A stretch of DNA of 64,000 bases from positions 4,464,001 to 4,528,000 of the forward strand of contig CP115858.1 of the NCBI GenBank assembly GCA_027920525.1. The letters are read 5' to 3'. Made by a program: the position numbers and the translations under genes. The stretch is from Chryseobacterium daecheongense. Lineage in GTDB: Bacteria; Bacteroidota; Bacteroidia; Flavobacteriales; Weeksellaceae. Positions 15,758 to 24,672 of the stretch are shown here, one piece after another; the first letter of the stretch is position 1; every line of letters begins with the position of its first letter. A model generated the notes under the pieces. The model searched no databases. It saw only the letters and a list, made by a program, of their open reading frames with translations, and had not been told where the DNA came from.

Positions 15758-17461
15758 ATGAAAAAGTTTAATTGCTTTATCATCTTATTTTCTGTTTTTT
15801 CGCAATTTTTATTTTCACAAAAGAAAGAGGAAAGAACTTTCAATGAAATCAGAAAGCCTTATGAAAAAATGGCAATAGATGACATTAATGCAATGCCTGA
15901 TGTAAAACTGTACATTGAGAAAGCAAAAAATGAAAATAATTTTCCAAAGCTGATTCAAGGGTATAGAGATGCAAGACAATTTGACTACCGAAACAAAATG
16001 AAGTATGCTGACAGTGCACTTACAGTCAGCTTGCAGCATGGAACCAAAGATGATATCAGTAAAGAATATCTAAGTAAGGGAATTATCTATTATTTTTATC
16101 ATAAAAAATATAAACTGGCTTTAAATGAATACATTAAAGCCTATACGTATTCAAAAGGCTCAAAAGATGAGTACCATAGATATAAAGTCCTTTATCATTT
16201 AGGAATAGTAAAAAGTCATTTAGGCTATTACGATGAAGCAATAAATCACTTTTTAGATTGTACTTCTTTTTACAGGTCGAAATTGAACGAAAAACAACAT
16301 GAAAATGAAAAGTTTAATTACAAGAAAGCTTATCTGAACTGCTTGCATCAATTGACCGTGCTTAACAGATATATGAATAATTTTATCAGGAGCGACAGTC
16401 TGAGTCTTTTAGGGTATCGGTTAACTTCCGATAGTAGCGATTTTACTTTGGAAAAAAGCTATTTTCTTAAATGTATTGGAATATCCAGATACCACAAACA
16501 GGATTATGCTGCTGCACAGAATTATTTACTACAATCTCTGCCTACTATTATCAACAGAAATGATTTCGCCTGGGCTTCAGTAGTATATTATTACCTGGGT
16601 AAAACCTATGAAGCGCAGAATAATAGTGGCCGTGCAATAGGATACTATGAAAAGATTGACTCTATTTTCGATAGGCATAATTTTATACTTCCCGAGGTAT
16701 ATAAAAGCTATCATTATCTTATTGATCATTATAAAGATAAGGATATGAACAAACAACTTTACTATACCAGCCAGCTTTTAAAAGCGGATAGCTTAATCAG
16801 TAAAGATTTTCCTTACTTGTCATCAAAACTCCATAAGGACTTTGACCGACAGGCACTGATTGAAGCAAAAGAAGAAATTGAAAAATCAAGCGGTAAAAAA
16901 ATTGTAATTGCTCAGATCTTGATTCTTTCCGGAAGTGTAGCCCTCTGTTTTTTGGTTGTGCGGCACAGAAAAGATCAAAGGATAAAAAAAAAGTATAACC
17001 TGCTTCAAAAGAGGATAGCAGATGGAACCTATAATGTCAATGATATTTTACAAGAAGACCAGGAAGAGTTTCCAACTAGAAAGACTTCTCTAACTCCGGA
17101 AATGACCTCAGAAATTAAAGAAAAACTTAAGCGGTTTGAGCAAGAAGAACAATTTAGAAAAAAAGGAATTACCCAGAAAAGTATTGCCTTAAAGTTAGGA
17201 ACCAACTCCCACTATCTTTCGGTTTATATCAACGAGCAAAAAGGGATGAATTTTAATAAATATATGGCTGAATTGAGAATCAACTATATCACTAACTTAC
17301 TTAATACCAATAGTAAATATTTAAATTATACCATCGAAGCTTTGGCTGAAGAATGCGGCATAGCTGCCCGTCAAAACTTTTCAAATTTGTTTTTCGATAT
17401 CAACGGTATCCGACCGACAGATTATATAAAGAATCGAAAAAAAGAGCTGGGGATTAGTTGA
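15758..17461 (+). CDS. Membrane-anchored TPR/AraC-family regulator
   Basis: A 567-aa protein in three parts. A signal-peptide-like start (IILFSVFSQFLFSQ) leads to a TPR region of about 330 residues (for example YHKKYKLALNEYIKAYTYSKG, YYLGKTYEAQNNSGRAIGYYEKI). One transmembrane helix follows (IVIAQILILSGSVALCFLVV, near 382-401). The C-terminal cytoplasmic domain has two helix-turn-helix motifs (ITQKSIALKLGTNSHYLSVY and IEALAEECGIAARQNFSNLF), the AraC DNA-binding fold. Such proteins sense a periplasmic ligand through the TPR domain and act directly on promoters. It is divergent from the lipoprotein/MauE operon and 46 bases upstream of rteC. Confidence 0.85.
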   Translation: MKKFNCFIILFSVFSQFLFSQKKEERTFNEIRKPYEKMAIDDINAMPDVKLYIEKAKNENNFPKLIQGYRDARQFDYRNKMKYADSALTVSLQHGTKDDISKEYLSKGIIYYFYHKKYKLALNEYIKAYTYSKGSKDEYHRYKVLYHLGIVKSHLGYYDEAINHFLDCTSFYRSKLNEKQHENEKFNYKKAYLNCLHQLTVLNRYMNNFIRSDSLSLLGYRLTSDSSDFTLEKSYFLKCIGISRYHKQDYAAAQNYLLQSLPTIINRNDFAWASVVYYYLGKTYEAQNNSGRAIGYYEKIDSIFDRHNFILPEVYKSYHYLIDHYKDKDMNKQLYYTSQLLKADSLISKDFPYLSSKLHKDFDRQALIEAKEEIEKSSGKKIVIAQILILSGSVALCFLVVRHRKDQRIKKKYNLLQKRIADGTYNVNDILQEDQEEFPTRKTSLTPEMTSEIKEKLKRFEQEEQFRKKGITQKSIALKLGTNSHYLSVYINEQKGMNFNKYMAELRINYITNLLNTNSKYLNYTIEALAEECGIAARQNFSNLFFDINGIRPTDYIKNRKKELGIS

Positions 17462-17507
17462 TTACATACTGCTTTAGGTAATTTTTGTAAATTCCTGAAA
17501 AAAGGAT

Positions 17508-18353
17508 ATGGTAACAAAAACTATTTTTAAAAGAACTTCACAATTATTGGAAGATCTCGACCTGAAGATTAACGAAATCAATGCTGACGGAAATGATTTG
17601 ATCAAAATCTCAGAAAAGGCATTACTCATTATTGATGAGTCGATAAGGAAACTAAAGCTTCTGGTTTCAAACCACCATTTTGATCATATTGCTGAAGAAG
17701 TATTGTTTTTTAAAAAAATGAAGCCGCAGTTTATCTCAAAATTTATTTATTATTCTGCGATACTTGATATTGAATCACATAAGCCGGCTGTCGGAAATAA
17801 GACCTTAAAAAAATATTATGAAGCAGAACAGCAGAAATTGAAAAACTTTTATTTGGAACATTCTGAATTTTACAGTTACTATAAACGGGAAGCAACCTAT
17901 CTTGATCATAAACTATTTGTCCGCAACTCCTACGATCTGAAAATGAAACTATCATCCGGATTTTATAATTATGATCCGAGTTTTACAACTTCCCACGATC
18001 ACATAATAGCCAGATTTATCTCCAATCAGCAATTTGATCAATATTTAAAAAAACAAATTGAAAGTTCGAATGATAATTTGACTACAAAAGTATTTTCTCC
18101 TTTGAGCTGGTCGGGATCGAAGGTCGGCCTTATAGAGTTAATCTATGCGCTCTACCAAATGCGTTGTTTTAACGGTGGCAATATTGAGTTAAGCGAAGTC
18201 ATAAAATTTACAGAAAAGTCATTGGATTGCGATTTAGGGAATTTTCATAAAACCATCTTTGAAATCCGTAACCGAAAACAGGGGCCAACCAAATTCCTTC
18301 AAATGGTGAGTGATAATTTGAATCAATATTTTATGAATAGTGATGCTGAGTAA
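17508..18353 (+). CDS. rteC: RteC-family regulator of ICE excision/transfer
   Basis: A 281-aa protein that matches the RteC family through its whole length: an N-terminal coiled segment with EKALLIIDESIRKLK, a central YYEAEQQKLKNFYLEHSEFYSYYK block, and a C-terminal helical DNA-binding region with PLSWSGSKVGLIELIYALYQM and the tail EIRNRKQGPTKFLQMVSDNLNQYF. In CTnDOT, RteC activates the excision operon and is itself switched on by RteA/RteB. No rteA/rteB is present here; rteC instead follows the membrane AraC gene, so that protein may be its input. A strong terminator follows. Confidence 0.88.
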   Translation: MVTKTIFKRTSQLLEDLDLKINEINADGNDLIKISEKALLIIDESIRKLKLLVSNHHFDHIAEEVLFFKKMKPQFISKFIYYSAILDIESHKPAVGNKTLKKYYEAEQQKLKNFYLEHSEFYSYYKREATYLDHKLFVRNSYDLKMKLSSGFYNYDPSFTTSHDHIIARFISNQQFDQYLKKQIESSNDNLTTKVFSPLSWSGSKVGLIELIYALYQMRCFNGGNIELSEVIKFTEKSLDCDLGNFHKTIFEIRNRKQGPTKFLQMVSDNLNQYFMNSDAE

Positions 18354-18368
18354 AATAAGTACCAAGTA

Positions 18369-18400
18369 AAAACCTCAAATCGGATAGTATTTGAGGTTTT
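18369..18400. terminator. Bidirectional terminator between rteC and mobC
   Basis: AAAACCTCAAAT (18369-18380) and ATTTGAGGTTTT (18389-18400) form a perfect 12-bp stem with an 8-base loop, between convergent genes. Confidence 0.85.
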
Positions 18401-18404
18401 ATTT

Positions 18405-20510
18405 TTAATCCTTTTTCAATAAATGCTGCAATTCAGGATCATTTTTTATTCGATCCATTTCATCTGTGATGATATTGAGAATATCTGACTTAATTTCTCT
18501 GTAATTATCCTGAATCTGCCTGGTCATAGAATCATTCCCGTCTTCATCAATAAAGGATCGGATCGATGGTATCTGCTGAAAACTTTTCATTTCTTGAGAA
18601 AGCTTAACATTGTCTACGACAATCTCGGAATGAAAAATCTTCTGCTGAATCCTTTCGTCAAAGTTATCAGAAACAGCACCGACAAAAAATCCCTGGGTTA
18701 AGGTAGAGATCTTCGAAGCAGGTATCAAACTGTCCAATTGGGTAGAAATGGAGATGGAAGTATCATTTCTATTAATGGATATACTTTGTCTTTTCTGGAG
18801 TATTTTTCCAAAACGTTCAGATAAGGTTTTTGCTGTTTCCCCGACCACCTGTCCACTGAAAATATTGCCGACTGTATTCTGAATCACTTTACTTTCTTTA
18901 TCTCCGTAGTCTCTTGTCAACTGAGAAAAATCCTGAAATCCAAGACATACAGAAACTTTATTACTTCTGGCAGTAGCAATTAAATTGTCTAAACCTCTGA
19001 AATAAATAGTGGGAAGCTCGTCAATAATAACAGAACTTTTTAACTGTCCTTTTTTATTGATCAGCTTAACAATTCTCGAATTGTACAGCCCAAGAGCCGC
19101 AGAATAAATATTCTGACGATCAGGATTATTTCCAACACACAGAATTTTAGGTTCATTGGGGTTATTGATATCCAAAGAAAAATCGTCTCCGGTCATTACC
19201 CAGTATAATTGCGGTGAGATCATTCTTGACAAAGGAATCTTAGCCGACGCGATTTGCCCCTGCAACTGATCCTGGGCACCTCCTTGCCATGCATCCATGA
19301 AAGAAGATAAGTAGTTCTCTAATTCAGAGTAAGAGGTTAATATCGTAAAGACTTCTTCATATTTTTTGTTCAACAGTTCAATAGCGTGTGGAAAAGTGCA
19401 GTATTTGCCGTTCTTATACATCTTAAGAAACCATATGATGGCAGCTAGCAGTATGATAGGGCTCTCAACAAAGAAATCACCCTGTTTTTGTATCCAGCTT
19501 CTGTTTAGGTTTAACATAATGGTGTAGGCAGCTTCGTATGCATCCGATATATCCGTCATAAAATCGGGGTTTAAAGGATTGCATCGATGGCTTTTTCTAG
19601 GGTCGTCAAAGTTGATGATATAGAATTTCGGCTTTACGGTATAAGCATCAGAATGATTGAGAAGATGGTTGTAAGCAATAGTAGACAAATCATCGAATTT
19701 AAAATCATAGATATACATGGAAAATCCTTTTTCGATATGTTGTCTTATATAGTTGTTGACAACAGCATAGGATTTTCCTGAGCCTGGAGTTCCTAAGACA
19801 ATGGTGGCACGAAAAGGATTAACCACATTAATCCATCCCTGATACAACTTCCCCTGATAATAGAATTTTGTAGGAAGGTTGACAGAATATTCATTATAGA
19901 GTAATTGGGTTTCCTGCTGAAAGCTTTCATTCTCACTGTTAAAAACATCAGTCATTAAGTTCTGCTTCAGAAGACGGCTTATCCATACTCCCGCCTGCAT
20001 TAAAAGAATGTATCCGGATCCAGTAGATATAATATAAAGTACAGGAGTAAAACTGCTGACAGATTGTAAGAGGATTGCATTTAAAAAGAATAAGACAAAA
20101 CCGATAGAAAAAACAACATTAATTTTTTTCCAGGTGATCTTTTCATTTTTGACTCCCTTTGTTCCGAGGCAACTTAAAGCCAGCAAAACTATTGCGAACA
20201 GCTTAGAATAAATAGCTTGAGAAAAAAGCCCCGCTGTCTTATTAAAATTATGAAGTATTTTATTGATGAGTTCCAGCGTCCATTGCTGCTTTGAAAAAAA
20301 TCCGTAACAAAACCAATAGAGATGCATTAGTACCAGAATAATGCTTACCGCTCGCATAAACGCCATGATTTTGGCAAGTCCTCTTAAATCGTCTTCACCC
20401 TGCATATTACATTTTAGATGCATAAATAAATGATTATGCATTCTCAAAAATGAATATGGCGTTTCAAGCATCAATTGGCTGACTTTGGCTCTTAGGATAT
20501 AGGACAGCAT
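18405..20510 (-). CDS. mobC: Conjugative coupling protein (MobC/VirD4 class)
   Basis: A 701-aa ATPase. The N-terminus carries membrane helices (IILVLMHLYWFCYGFF, LFAIVLLALSCLG, VVFSIGFVLFFLNAIL). The Walker A motif GTPGSGKS is at 240-247, and the Walker B-like VIIDELPTIYF comes later. The end holds the TraM-recognition type region (SNKVSVCLGFQDFSQL). It links the relaxase-DNA complex to the secretion channel and pumps DNA. In Bacteroidota ICE naming this is MobC (confusingly, often annotated TraG). It is last in the mobA-mobB-mobC order, 15 bases after mobB. Confidence 0.92.
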   Translation of the reverse strand: MLSYILRAKVSQLMLETPYSFLRMHNHLFMHLKCNMQGEDDLRGLAKIMAFMRAVSIILVLMHLYWFCYGFFSKQQWTLELINKILHNFNKTAGLFSQAIYSKLFAIVLLALSCLGTKGVKNEKITWKKINVVFSIGFVLFFLNAILLQSVSSFTPVLYIISTGSGYILLMQAGVWISRLLKQNLMTDVFNSENESFQQETQLLYNEYSVNLPTKFYYQGKLYQGWINVVNPFRATIVLGTPGSGKSYAVVNNYIRQHIEKGFSMYIYDFKFDDLSTIAYNHLLNHSDAYTVKPKFYIINFDDPRKSHRCNPLNPDFMTDISDAYEAAYTIMLNLNRSWIQKQGDFFVESPIILLAAIIWFLKMYKNGKYCTFPHAIELLNKKYEEVFTILTSYSELENYLSSFMDAWQGGAQDQLQGQIASAKIPLSRMISPQLYWVMTGDDFSLDINNPNEPKILCVGNNPDRQNIYSAALGLYNSRIVKLINKKGQLKSSVIIDELPTIYFRGLDNLIATARSNKVSVCLGFQDFSQLTRDYGDKESKVIQNTVGNIFSGQVVGETAKTLSERFGKILQKRQSISINRNDTSISISTQLDSLIPASKISTLTQGFFVGAVSDNFDERIQQKIFHSEIVVDNVKLSQEMKSFQQIPSIRSFIDEDGNDSMTRQIQDNYREIKSDILNIITDEMDRIKNDPELQHLLKKD

Positions 20511-20525
20511 CTTGCAAAAAGAATA

Positions 20526-21779
20526 TTATTTTTTTCTTCTTTTTCTTTGTCTCTTTTTCATTTGTGATTCAAAAATTTGTTCATCCTGATCCTCATGAGG
20601 ACCTGAAGATAATAAGTCGTTAAAAAATCCGTCAAATACTGCGTAGCTGTTATTGCTAAAGAAATGTTCTAAAGGTTTTTCAAATGATAAATCACTTTTA
20701 TAATCACTACATGAACTGGTTTCAGGCTTTGTTTCTACCTCATTCCACAGTTTGTTGAATGAGTTAGCTGAAAGCTCTTTACTCAGCTGTGAACCATTCC
20801 AAACAGATTTGGAGTTATAGTCTATGAATGTAATTCCGTATATTCTTCCATCATCATTCTTTCGTATGACCGTAGCGATTCCCTGCTCAAGCAGTTGCTT
20901 TTTAAATGCAGTTTCAGTTCTGCTGGTACTCATTGCTGTTTCAATAGTTCTTTTAAGAATGAATTTTGAAGGATCATTTTTCATTTTCACTTTTGACTTC
21001 TCAATAAGCACCTGAATATTTTCTACTTCTGCATACTTACCAAAAAGGGATGATTTAAAAGGACTGCTTACTTTTTTTCCATTTTTATCTGTAGCAAAAT
21101 AGACCATTCCTTGTCTCATTTTTCCGTGCAGTTTTCCGCTAACTTCTTCAACGGAGATATTGAATTGAGAGAGTAAAGCGTTATATGCACCTATGCTTGG
21201 AATGCTGTAGGTTTGAGGAATGTGTCGTAGTATCGAGGATAATTGTGTTTTGATATTCCCCTTAGTATAATCAACAGATTTAAGAATGGAGTTTTGATTT
21301 AAATTTCTATTCTCACCAGCAACTTTTAAGTTGTATTGTCTTTCCAATTTCCTGCAGGTTTCCATTGATCGGGGATGATCATATCGATCTGATATTTTCT
21401 TTCCGTCGATCTGGACACAGGTGGTCACAATATGAATGTGCGTTCTGTCAATATCAGTATGTTTAAAAACAACATACGGTTGATTTTCATAACCCATTTC
21501 CTGCATATATTGCTGAGCCATTTCCCGATAATCTTTGTCATTAACCTTATCTTCAGGATCAGGATTAAGTGAGATATGTCTTACCGGTTTTTCAGTTTTG
21601 TTATTGGCAATCAAGTAGGGTTCAAAGTACTGATGAAAAAATTTAACCGAATAAGGTCGATCCCACAAATCAGGAATCTTATTAGTGAATAAAACCGTTC
21701 CTTTTTCGTTGTCCACCTTCTGTTGATTGTAGGTAAGCGCACCCCATAGGTTTTCACCTTTTCCAATTTTAGCGATCAT
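20526..21779 (-). CDS. mobB: Relaxase (MobB, MOBP-like)
   Basis: A 417-aa relaxase that nicks oriT and leads the strand into the recipient. It starts MIAKIGKGENLWGALTYNQQ, followed by VRHISLNPDPEDK and the metal-binding triad His107 in FKHTDID and His114/His116 in DRTHIHIVT. A tyrosine within the first 60 residues would be the catalytic residue; Y17 in ALTYNQQ is the obvious candidate. The C-terminus is very basic (QMKKRQRKRRKK). Its start overlaps the mobA stop by 4 bases, indicating coupled translation. Confidence 0.92.
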   Translation of the reverse strand: MIAKIGKGENLWGALTYNQQKVDNEKGTVLFTNKIPDLWDRPYSVKFFHQYFEPYLIANNKTEKPVRHISLNPDPEDKVNDKDYREMAQQYMQEMGYENQPYVVFKHTDIDRTHIHIVTTCVQIDGKKISDRYDHPRSMETCRKLERQYNLKVAGENRNLNQNSILKSVDYTKGNIKTQLSSILRHIPQTYSIPSIGAYNALLSQFNISVEEVSGKLHGKMRQGMVYFATDKNGKKVSSPFKSSLFGKYAEVENIQVLIEKSKVKMKNDPSKFILKRTIETAMSTSRTETAFKKQLLEQGIATVIRKNDDGRIYGITFIDYNSKSVWNGSQLSKELSANSFNKLWNEVETKPETSSCSDYKSDLSFEKPLEHFFSNNSYAVFDGFFNDLLSSGPHEDQDEQIFESQMKKRQRKRRKK

Positions 21780-22210
21780 TTTTCATATTTTTTTTGAATA
21801 TGGTTTTGTTCAAATTCTTTGGTGAGTTCTATAATCTGCTTAGCAATTAAAGCTAGTTTTCTGGTATGATTTTCCAGTTTAAAGAGATAGAAAGACGCTT
21901 TTTTCTCAGTAAAGTTTCGGTATAAAATTTTTACAATCTGATTATAATTGTTTCCAATCGACTGGAATTGGTAGAAGAATTTGGTCAATTGGGTATGATA
22001 ATCTATTGTTGAAATATCCACTTTTACAATTTTTAATTCTTTCTGAAATAAAATTGTTGTAATAAATTTCGCTTTGTTACTCATTCCGGAAGCCTCATAT
22101 AAATTTAAAAACTTTATATTTTCCTCATCCGTAAGTCTAAATACATATCTGTTTTTACTTGGGTTCAGCTTTGGCTTACGCCCTCCTTTATTGTTTCTAT
22201 TTGTTTCCAT
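21776..22210 (-). CDS. mobA: Mobilisation accessory protein (MobA, relaxosome)
   Basis: A 144-aa basic protein. The N-terminus GGRKPKLNPSKNRYVFRLTD and the following helices are typical of ribbon-helix-helix relaxosome proteins; the later FQSIGNNYNQIVKIL signature is shared by Bacteroidota MobA/BmgB-like proteins. It binds next to oriT and loads the relaxase. It is first in the minus-strand mob operon, directly beside the oriT candidate at 22274-22325. Confidence 0.85.
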   Translation of the reverse strand: METNRNNKGGRKPKLNPSKNRYVFRLTDEENIKFLNLYEASGMSNKAKFITTILFQKELKIVKVDISTIDYHTQLTKFFYQFQSIGNNYNQIVKILYRNFTEKKASFYLFKLENHTRKLALIAKQIIELTKEFEQNHIQKKYEK

Positions 22211-22845
22211 ATTCCCTAATTTAATTTTAAGAAAATCACGACTTCGGAGTGGTTTTTAAAGTCCCAGCCAGGGCAAGTTGTTTTGAGGCACGAAAAAAGT
22301 TATGAGGCACTCAAAACATAACTTGCTCCTTTCGGGTGAAAGGAAATTTCAGTAAGAATATATATGTAATGCCTTAAAGCATTAAAAATACTCCAACTCC
22401 AAAAAACTCCTTAGTTTTCCAACACAAAGTAAGCTTGTATGATATAGAAAAACAGAATGTTAGACAAAGCCATAGACTGACACTTTACGCCAAAAACGAC
22501 CATTAAGAATATTCTGAAGAAGGAATAGTATTCATTTGTATCAGATTGAAAGCGGGACTTCCCAACTGCAGATTTGACAGAAATCTTGAACAGCAGAACC
22601 CCTGCATGCCAGCCTTCCGGAATTCCAACCGTCAAGATAGTCTCTGTGAAAGATAGTCTTAAGGAAAGCAATTTTTCAGGATTGCAGGATGAATGGCATT
22701 CAGCCAGAACTGATTGAAGTCAATACAGCTTTCGGGAATTCCGTCCAGTAGTACTGAAAGCGGTACAGGGAACCTGATATATGTATTGCCCAGGGGCTGT
22801 CAATCAGTCTTTCTTCCCAATTATGTATAACCAAAATCAAGCAAA
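22211..22845. other. Intergenic region between mobA and traA
   Basis: About 635 bases between divergent operons. Its left part contains the oriT candidate. The rest has no gene that I can support; a minus-strand frame at 22411-22671 lacks any family resemblance. Promoters of both operons should lie here, but no perfect TAnnTTTG box stands out. Confidence 0.5.
22274..22325. other. Candidate origin of transfer (oriT)
   Basis: An interrupted inverted repeat CAAGTT-G-TTTTGAG (22274-22287) / CTCAAAA-CAT-AACTTG (22310-22325) overlaps a second one, AAGTTATG (22297-22304) / CATAACTT (22317-22324). TGAGGCAC occurs twice in direct order at 22284 and 22303. The site is about 65 bases upstream of mobA, the usual oriT position. 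The nic site cannot be assigned by eye. Confidence 0.6.
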
Positions 22846-23613
22846 ATGAAAACAAAAAAGCAACCTACCATTATTGCATTTTCCACTCAAAAAGGAGGGG
22901 TAGGAAAAAGTACATTTACCACACTTATGGCAAGTATTCTTCATTACCGGATGGGGTATCATGTTGCCGTTTTTGACTGTGACTTTCCTCAGTACAGTTT
23001 ACTCCAGATGAGAGAGCGGGATTTAAAAATGGTGATGCAGAATGAGATTTTAAAAAAGATCGCTCACAAACAATTTACGAGTATTAATAAAAAAGCGTAT
23101 CCCATTTTCCAGAGTAAAGCCGACCAAGTTTTAGAGGATATAGATGCTTATGTTGAAGGATCTGAAACAATTCCTGATGTTATATTTTTAGATCTACCGG
23201 GAACTGTGAATACCGCCGGGATTTTAAAAACTTTGACGAATGTCCATTATATTTTTTCTCCCATTACTGCGGATCGTGTTGTCCTGGAAAGTACGCTAAG
23301 TTTCACCCATGTTCTGACCCATGTATTAATGAAAGAAACTCAAACGGGAATTCGGGCTGTATATCTATTCTGGAATCAGGTGGATGGAAGAGAACGGACG
23401 TTGCTCTACATAAACTACAGTAAAGTGATTTCAGATTTAGGATTGCCACTTATGGAAACAAGTATTACAGACAGTAAAAGATTTCGGAAAGAAGGAGAGT
23501 CGACATCAAAAACGGTTTTCAGATCAACATTACTGCCTGCGGATCTTAAGCTGCTGACTCAATGCAGGCTGGATCAATTTGTAGAGGAATTTTTAAAAAT
23601 TGTAAAACTATAA
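22846..23613 (+). CDS. traA: TraA, ParA-like ATPase
   Basis: A 255-aa ATPase of the ParA/MinD family with the deviant Walker A KGGVGKS at 15-21, FDCDFPQYS as the switch region, and VIFLDLPGTVNTAG as Walker B. In CTnDOT-type elements this opens the tra operon. Its role in transfer is not settled; partition-like positioning of the transfer apparatus or the element is assumed. The next gene follows after 3 bases. Confidence 0.85.
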   Translation: MKTKKQPTIIAFSTQKGGVGKSTFTTLMASILHYRMGYHVAVFDCDFPQYSLLQMRERDLKMVMQNEILKKIAHKQFTSINKKAYPIFQSKADQVLEDIDAYVEGSETIPDVIFLDLPGTVNTAGILKTLTNVHYIFSPITADRVVLESTLSFTHVLTHVLMKETQTGIRAVYLFWNQVDGRERTLLYINYSKVISDLGLPLMETSITDSKRFRKEGESTSKTVFRSTLLPADLKLLTQCRLDQFVEEFLKIVKL

Positions 23614-23616
23614 ATT

Positions 23617-24009
23617 ATGGAACAGGACAATAACAATGAAGATAACGTTATCGATGAACAATATCTGATGTCCATTATGGCAGGAAGTCCTAAGAAGGAA
23701 GTTATTTCAAAAACTGATGATCCTCCAAAGAAGAAGGGGGAAGCAAAAAATAAGTTGAAGAATAAAAAAACATCAGATATAAGCTATATGGAGCAGTTTC
23801 TGACCCACCATACAATGACTAAGCGTGGTGATAAAAGTATCTATATCCGTCCTGAGTATCATGAGCGCCTCTTGCGCATTATTCAGATTATTGCAGACGA
23901 CCAACTCCCTTTGTATGCTTATCTGGATAATATACTGGCGTATCATTTCGAAACGTTTGAAAAGGAAATTACTGATGATTTCAATAAAAAATACCGTCCC
24001 ATTTTTTAA
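23617..24009 (+). CDS. DUF3408 conjugal transfer protein (TraB-like)
   Basis: A 130-aa protein with an acidic/lysine-rich disordered first half (PPKKKGEAKNKLKNKK) and a conserved C-terminal domain, SIYIRPEYHERLLRIIQIIA then YLDNILAYHFETF, typical of DUF3408. The domain resembles a ribbon-helix-helix fold, so DNA binding beside the ParA-like TraA is likely, as in ParA/ParB pairs. Confidence 0.75.
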   Translation: MEQDNNNEDNVIDEQYLMSIMAGSPKKEVISKTDDPPKKKGEAKNKLKNKKTSDISYMEQFLTHHTMTKRGDKSIYIRPEYHERLLRIIQIIADDQLPLYAYLDNILAYHFETFEKEITDDFNKKYRPIF

Positions 24010-24018
24010 TATCATTTT

Positions 24019-24639
24019 ATGGAAAAAATAATCATTATAGGTTTATTAATCGCTATCATTCTAATTCTTCTCAACAGAAGATTCCCAGTCAATGTCCGTG
24101 CGAAAGATAGGGATAATACTAGGAAAAGTTCTCCACCGATAATGGGAGATATTAAGCAAACAAAAAGAAAAGGTTTGCCAGTTGAAGCCACTGAAAGCCA
24201 TCTTGAATTTACTTCATTAGCAGAAGATAATTTTGAATCAGAAACCAGGAACGGGAAAGCTGAAGATGTAACCGAGAATAAAAATCTTGATGATATTCTA
24301 ATCAAGGATAATTGGGGGCAGGAGGAAGAAGAAGAATGGAAGTATCAGGACTCTAATATCGAAAGCGGGTTTGCTACAGGGGTTACCTTTCAGGAATTGA
24401 GTATTGCGGGTCAGCTGTTACAGCGGAAAATGCTGGAACCTGATTTAGAACAGCAAGCAGTTGCTATAATTCAACAAATTCATGGGACCGAGCTTTTTGA
24501 TCTTTTGGAGAATTCGTTGGGGGAGGCTTCGAAGCGTATTTCAAATTTGTTAAGTCATAGCATTTCGAATGATGTTGAAGGCATATCTTCCAGTTACAAA
24601 GATGGAGTTGAAGGTTTCGATATTGGGGAGTTTGTTTAG
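24019..24639 (+). CDS. Membrane-anchored tra-operon protein (TraC/TraD position)
   Basis: A 206-aa protein with a single N-terminal transmembrane helix (IIIIGLLIAIILILL), a long acidic disordered middle (EEEEEWKYQDSN) and a helical C-terminal part (EQQAVAIIQQIHGTELFDLLENS). The family is not certain. By position it corresponds to traC or traD of CTnDOT, and the TM plus acidic tail is similar in kind. It begins 9 bases after the DUF3408 gene. Confidence 0.5.
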   Translation: MEKIIIIGLLIAIILILLNRRFPVNVRAKDRDNTRKSSPPIMGDIKQTKRKGLPVEATESHLEFTSLAEDNFESETRNGKAEDVTENKNLDDILIKDNWGQEEEEEWKYQDSNIESGFATGVTFQELSIAGQLLQRKMLEPDLEQQAVAIIQQIHGTELFDLLENSLGEASKRISNLLSHSISNDVEGISSSYKDGVEGFDIGEFV

Positions 24640-24672
24640 GCAAATTCCCCTTTTGTTATTAAGAAGTTTCAA

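Noticed and set aside
22411..22671. Minus-strand 86-aa frame between mobA and traA
   Set aside because: It lies in the oriT/promoter region and its sequence resembles no protein.
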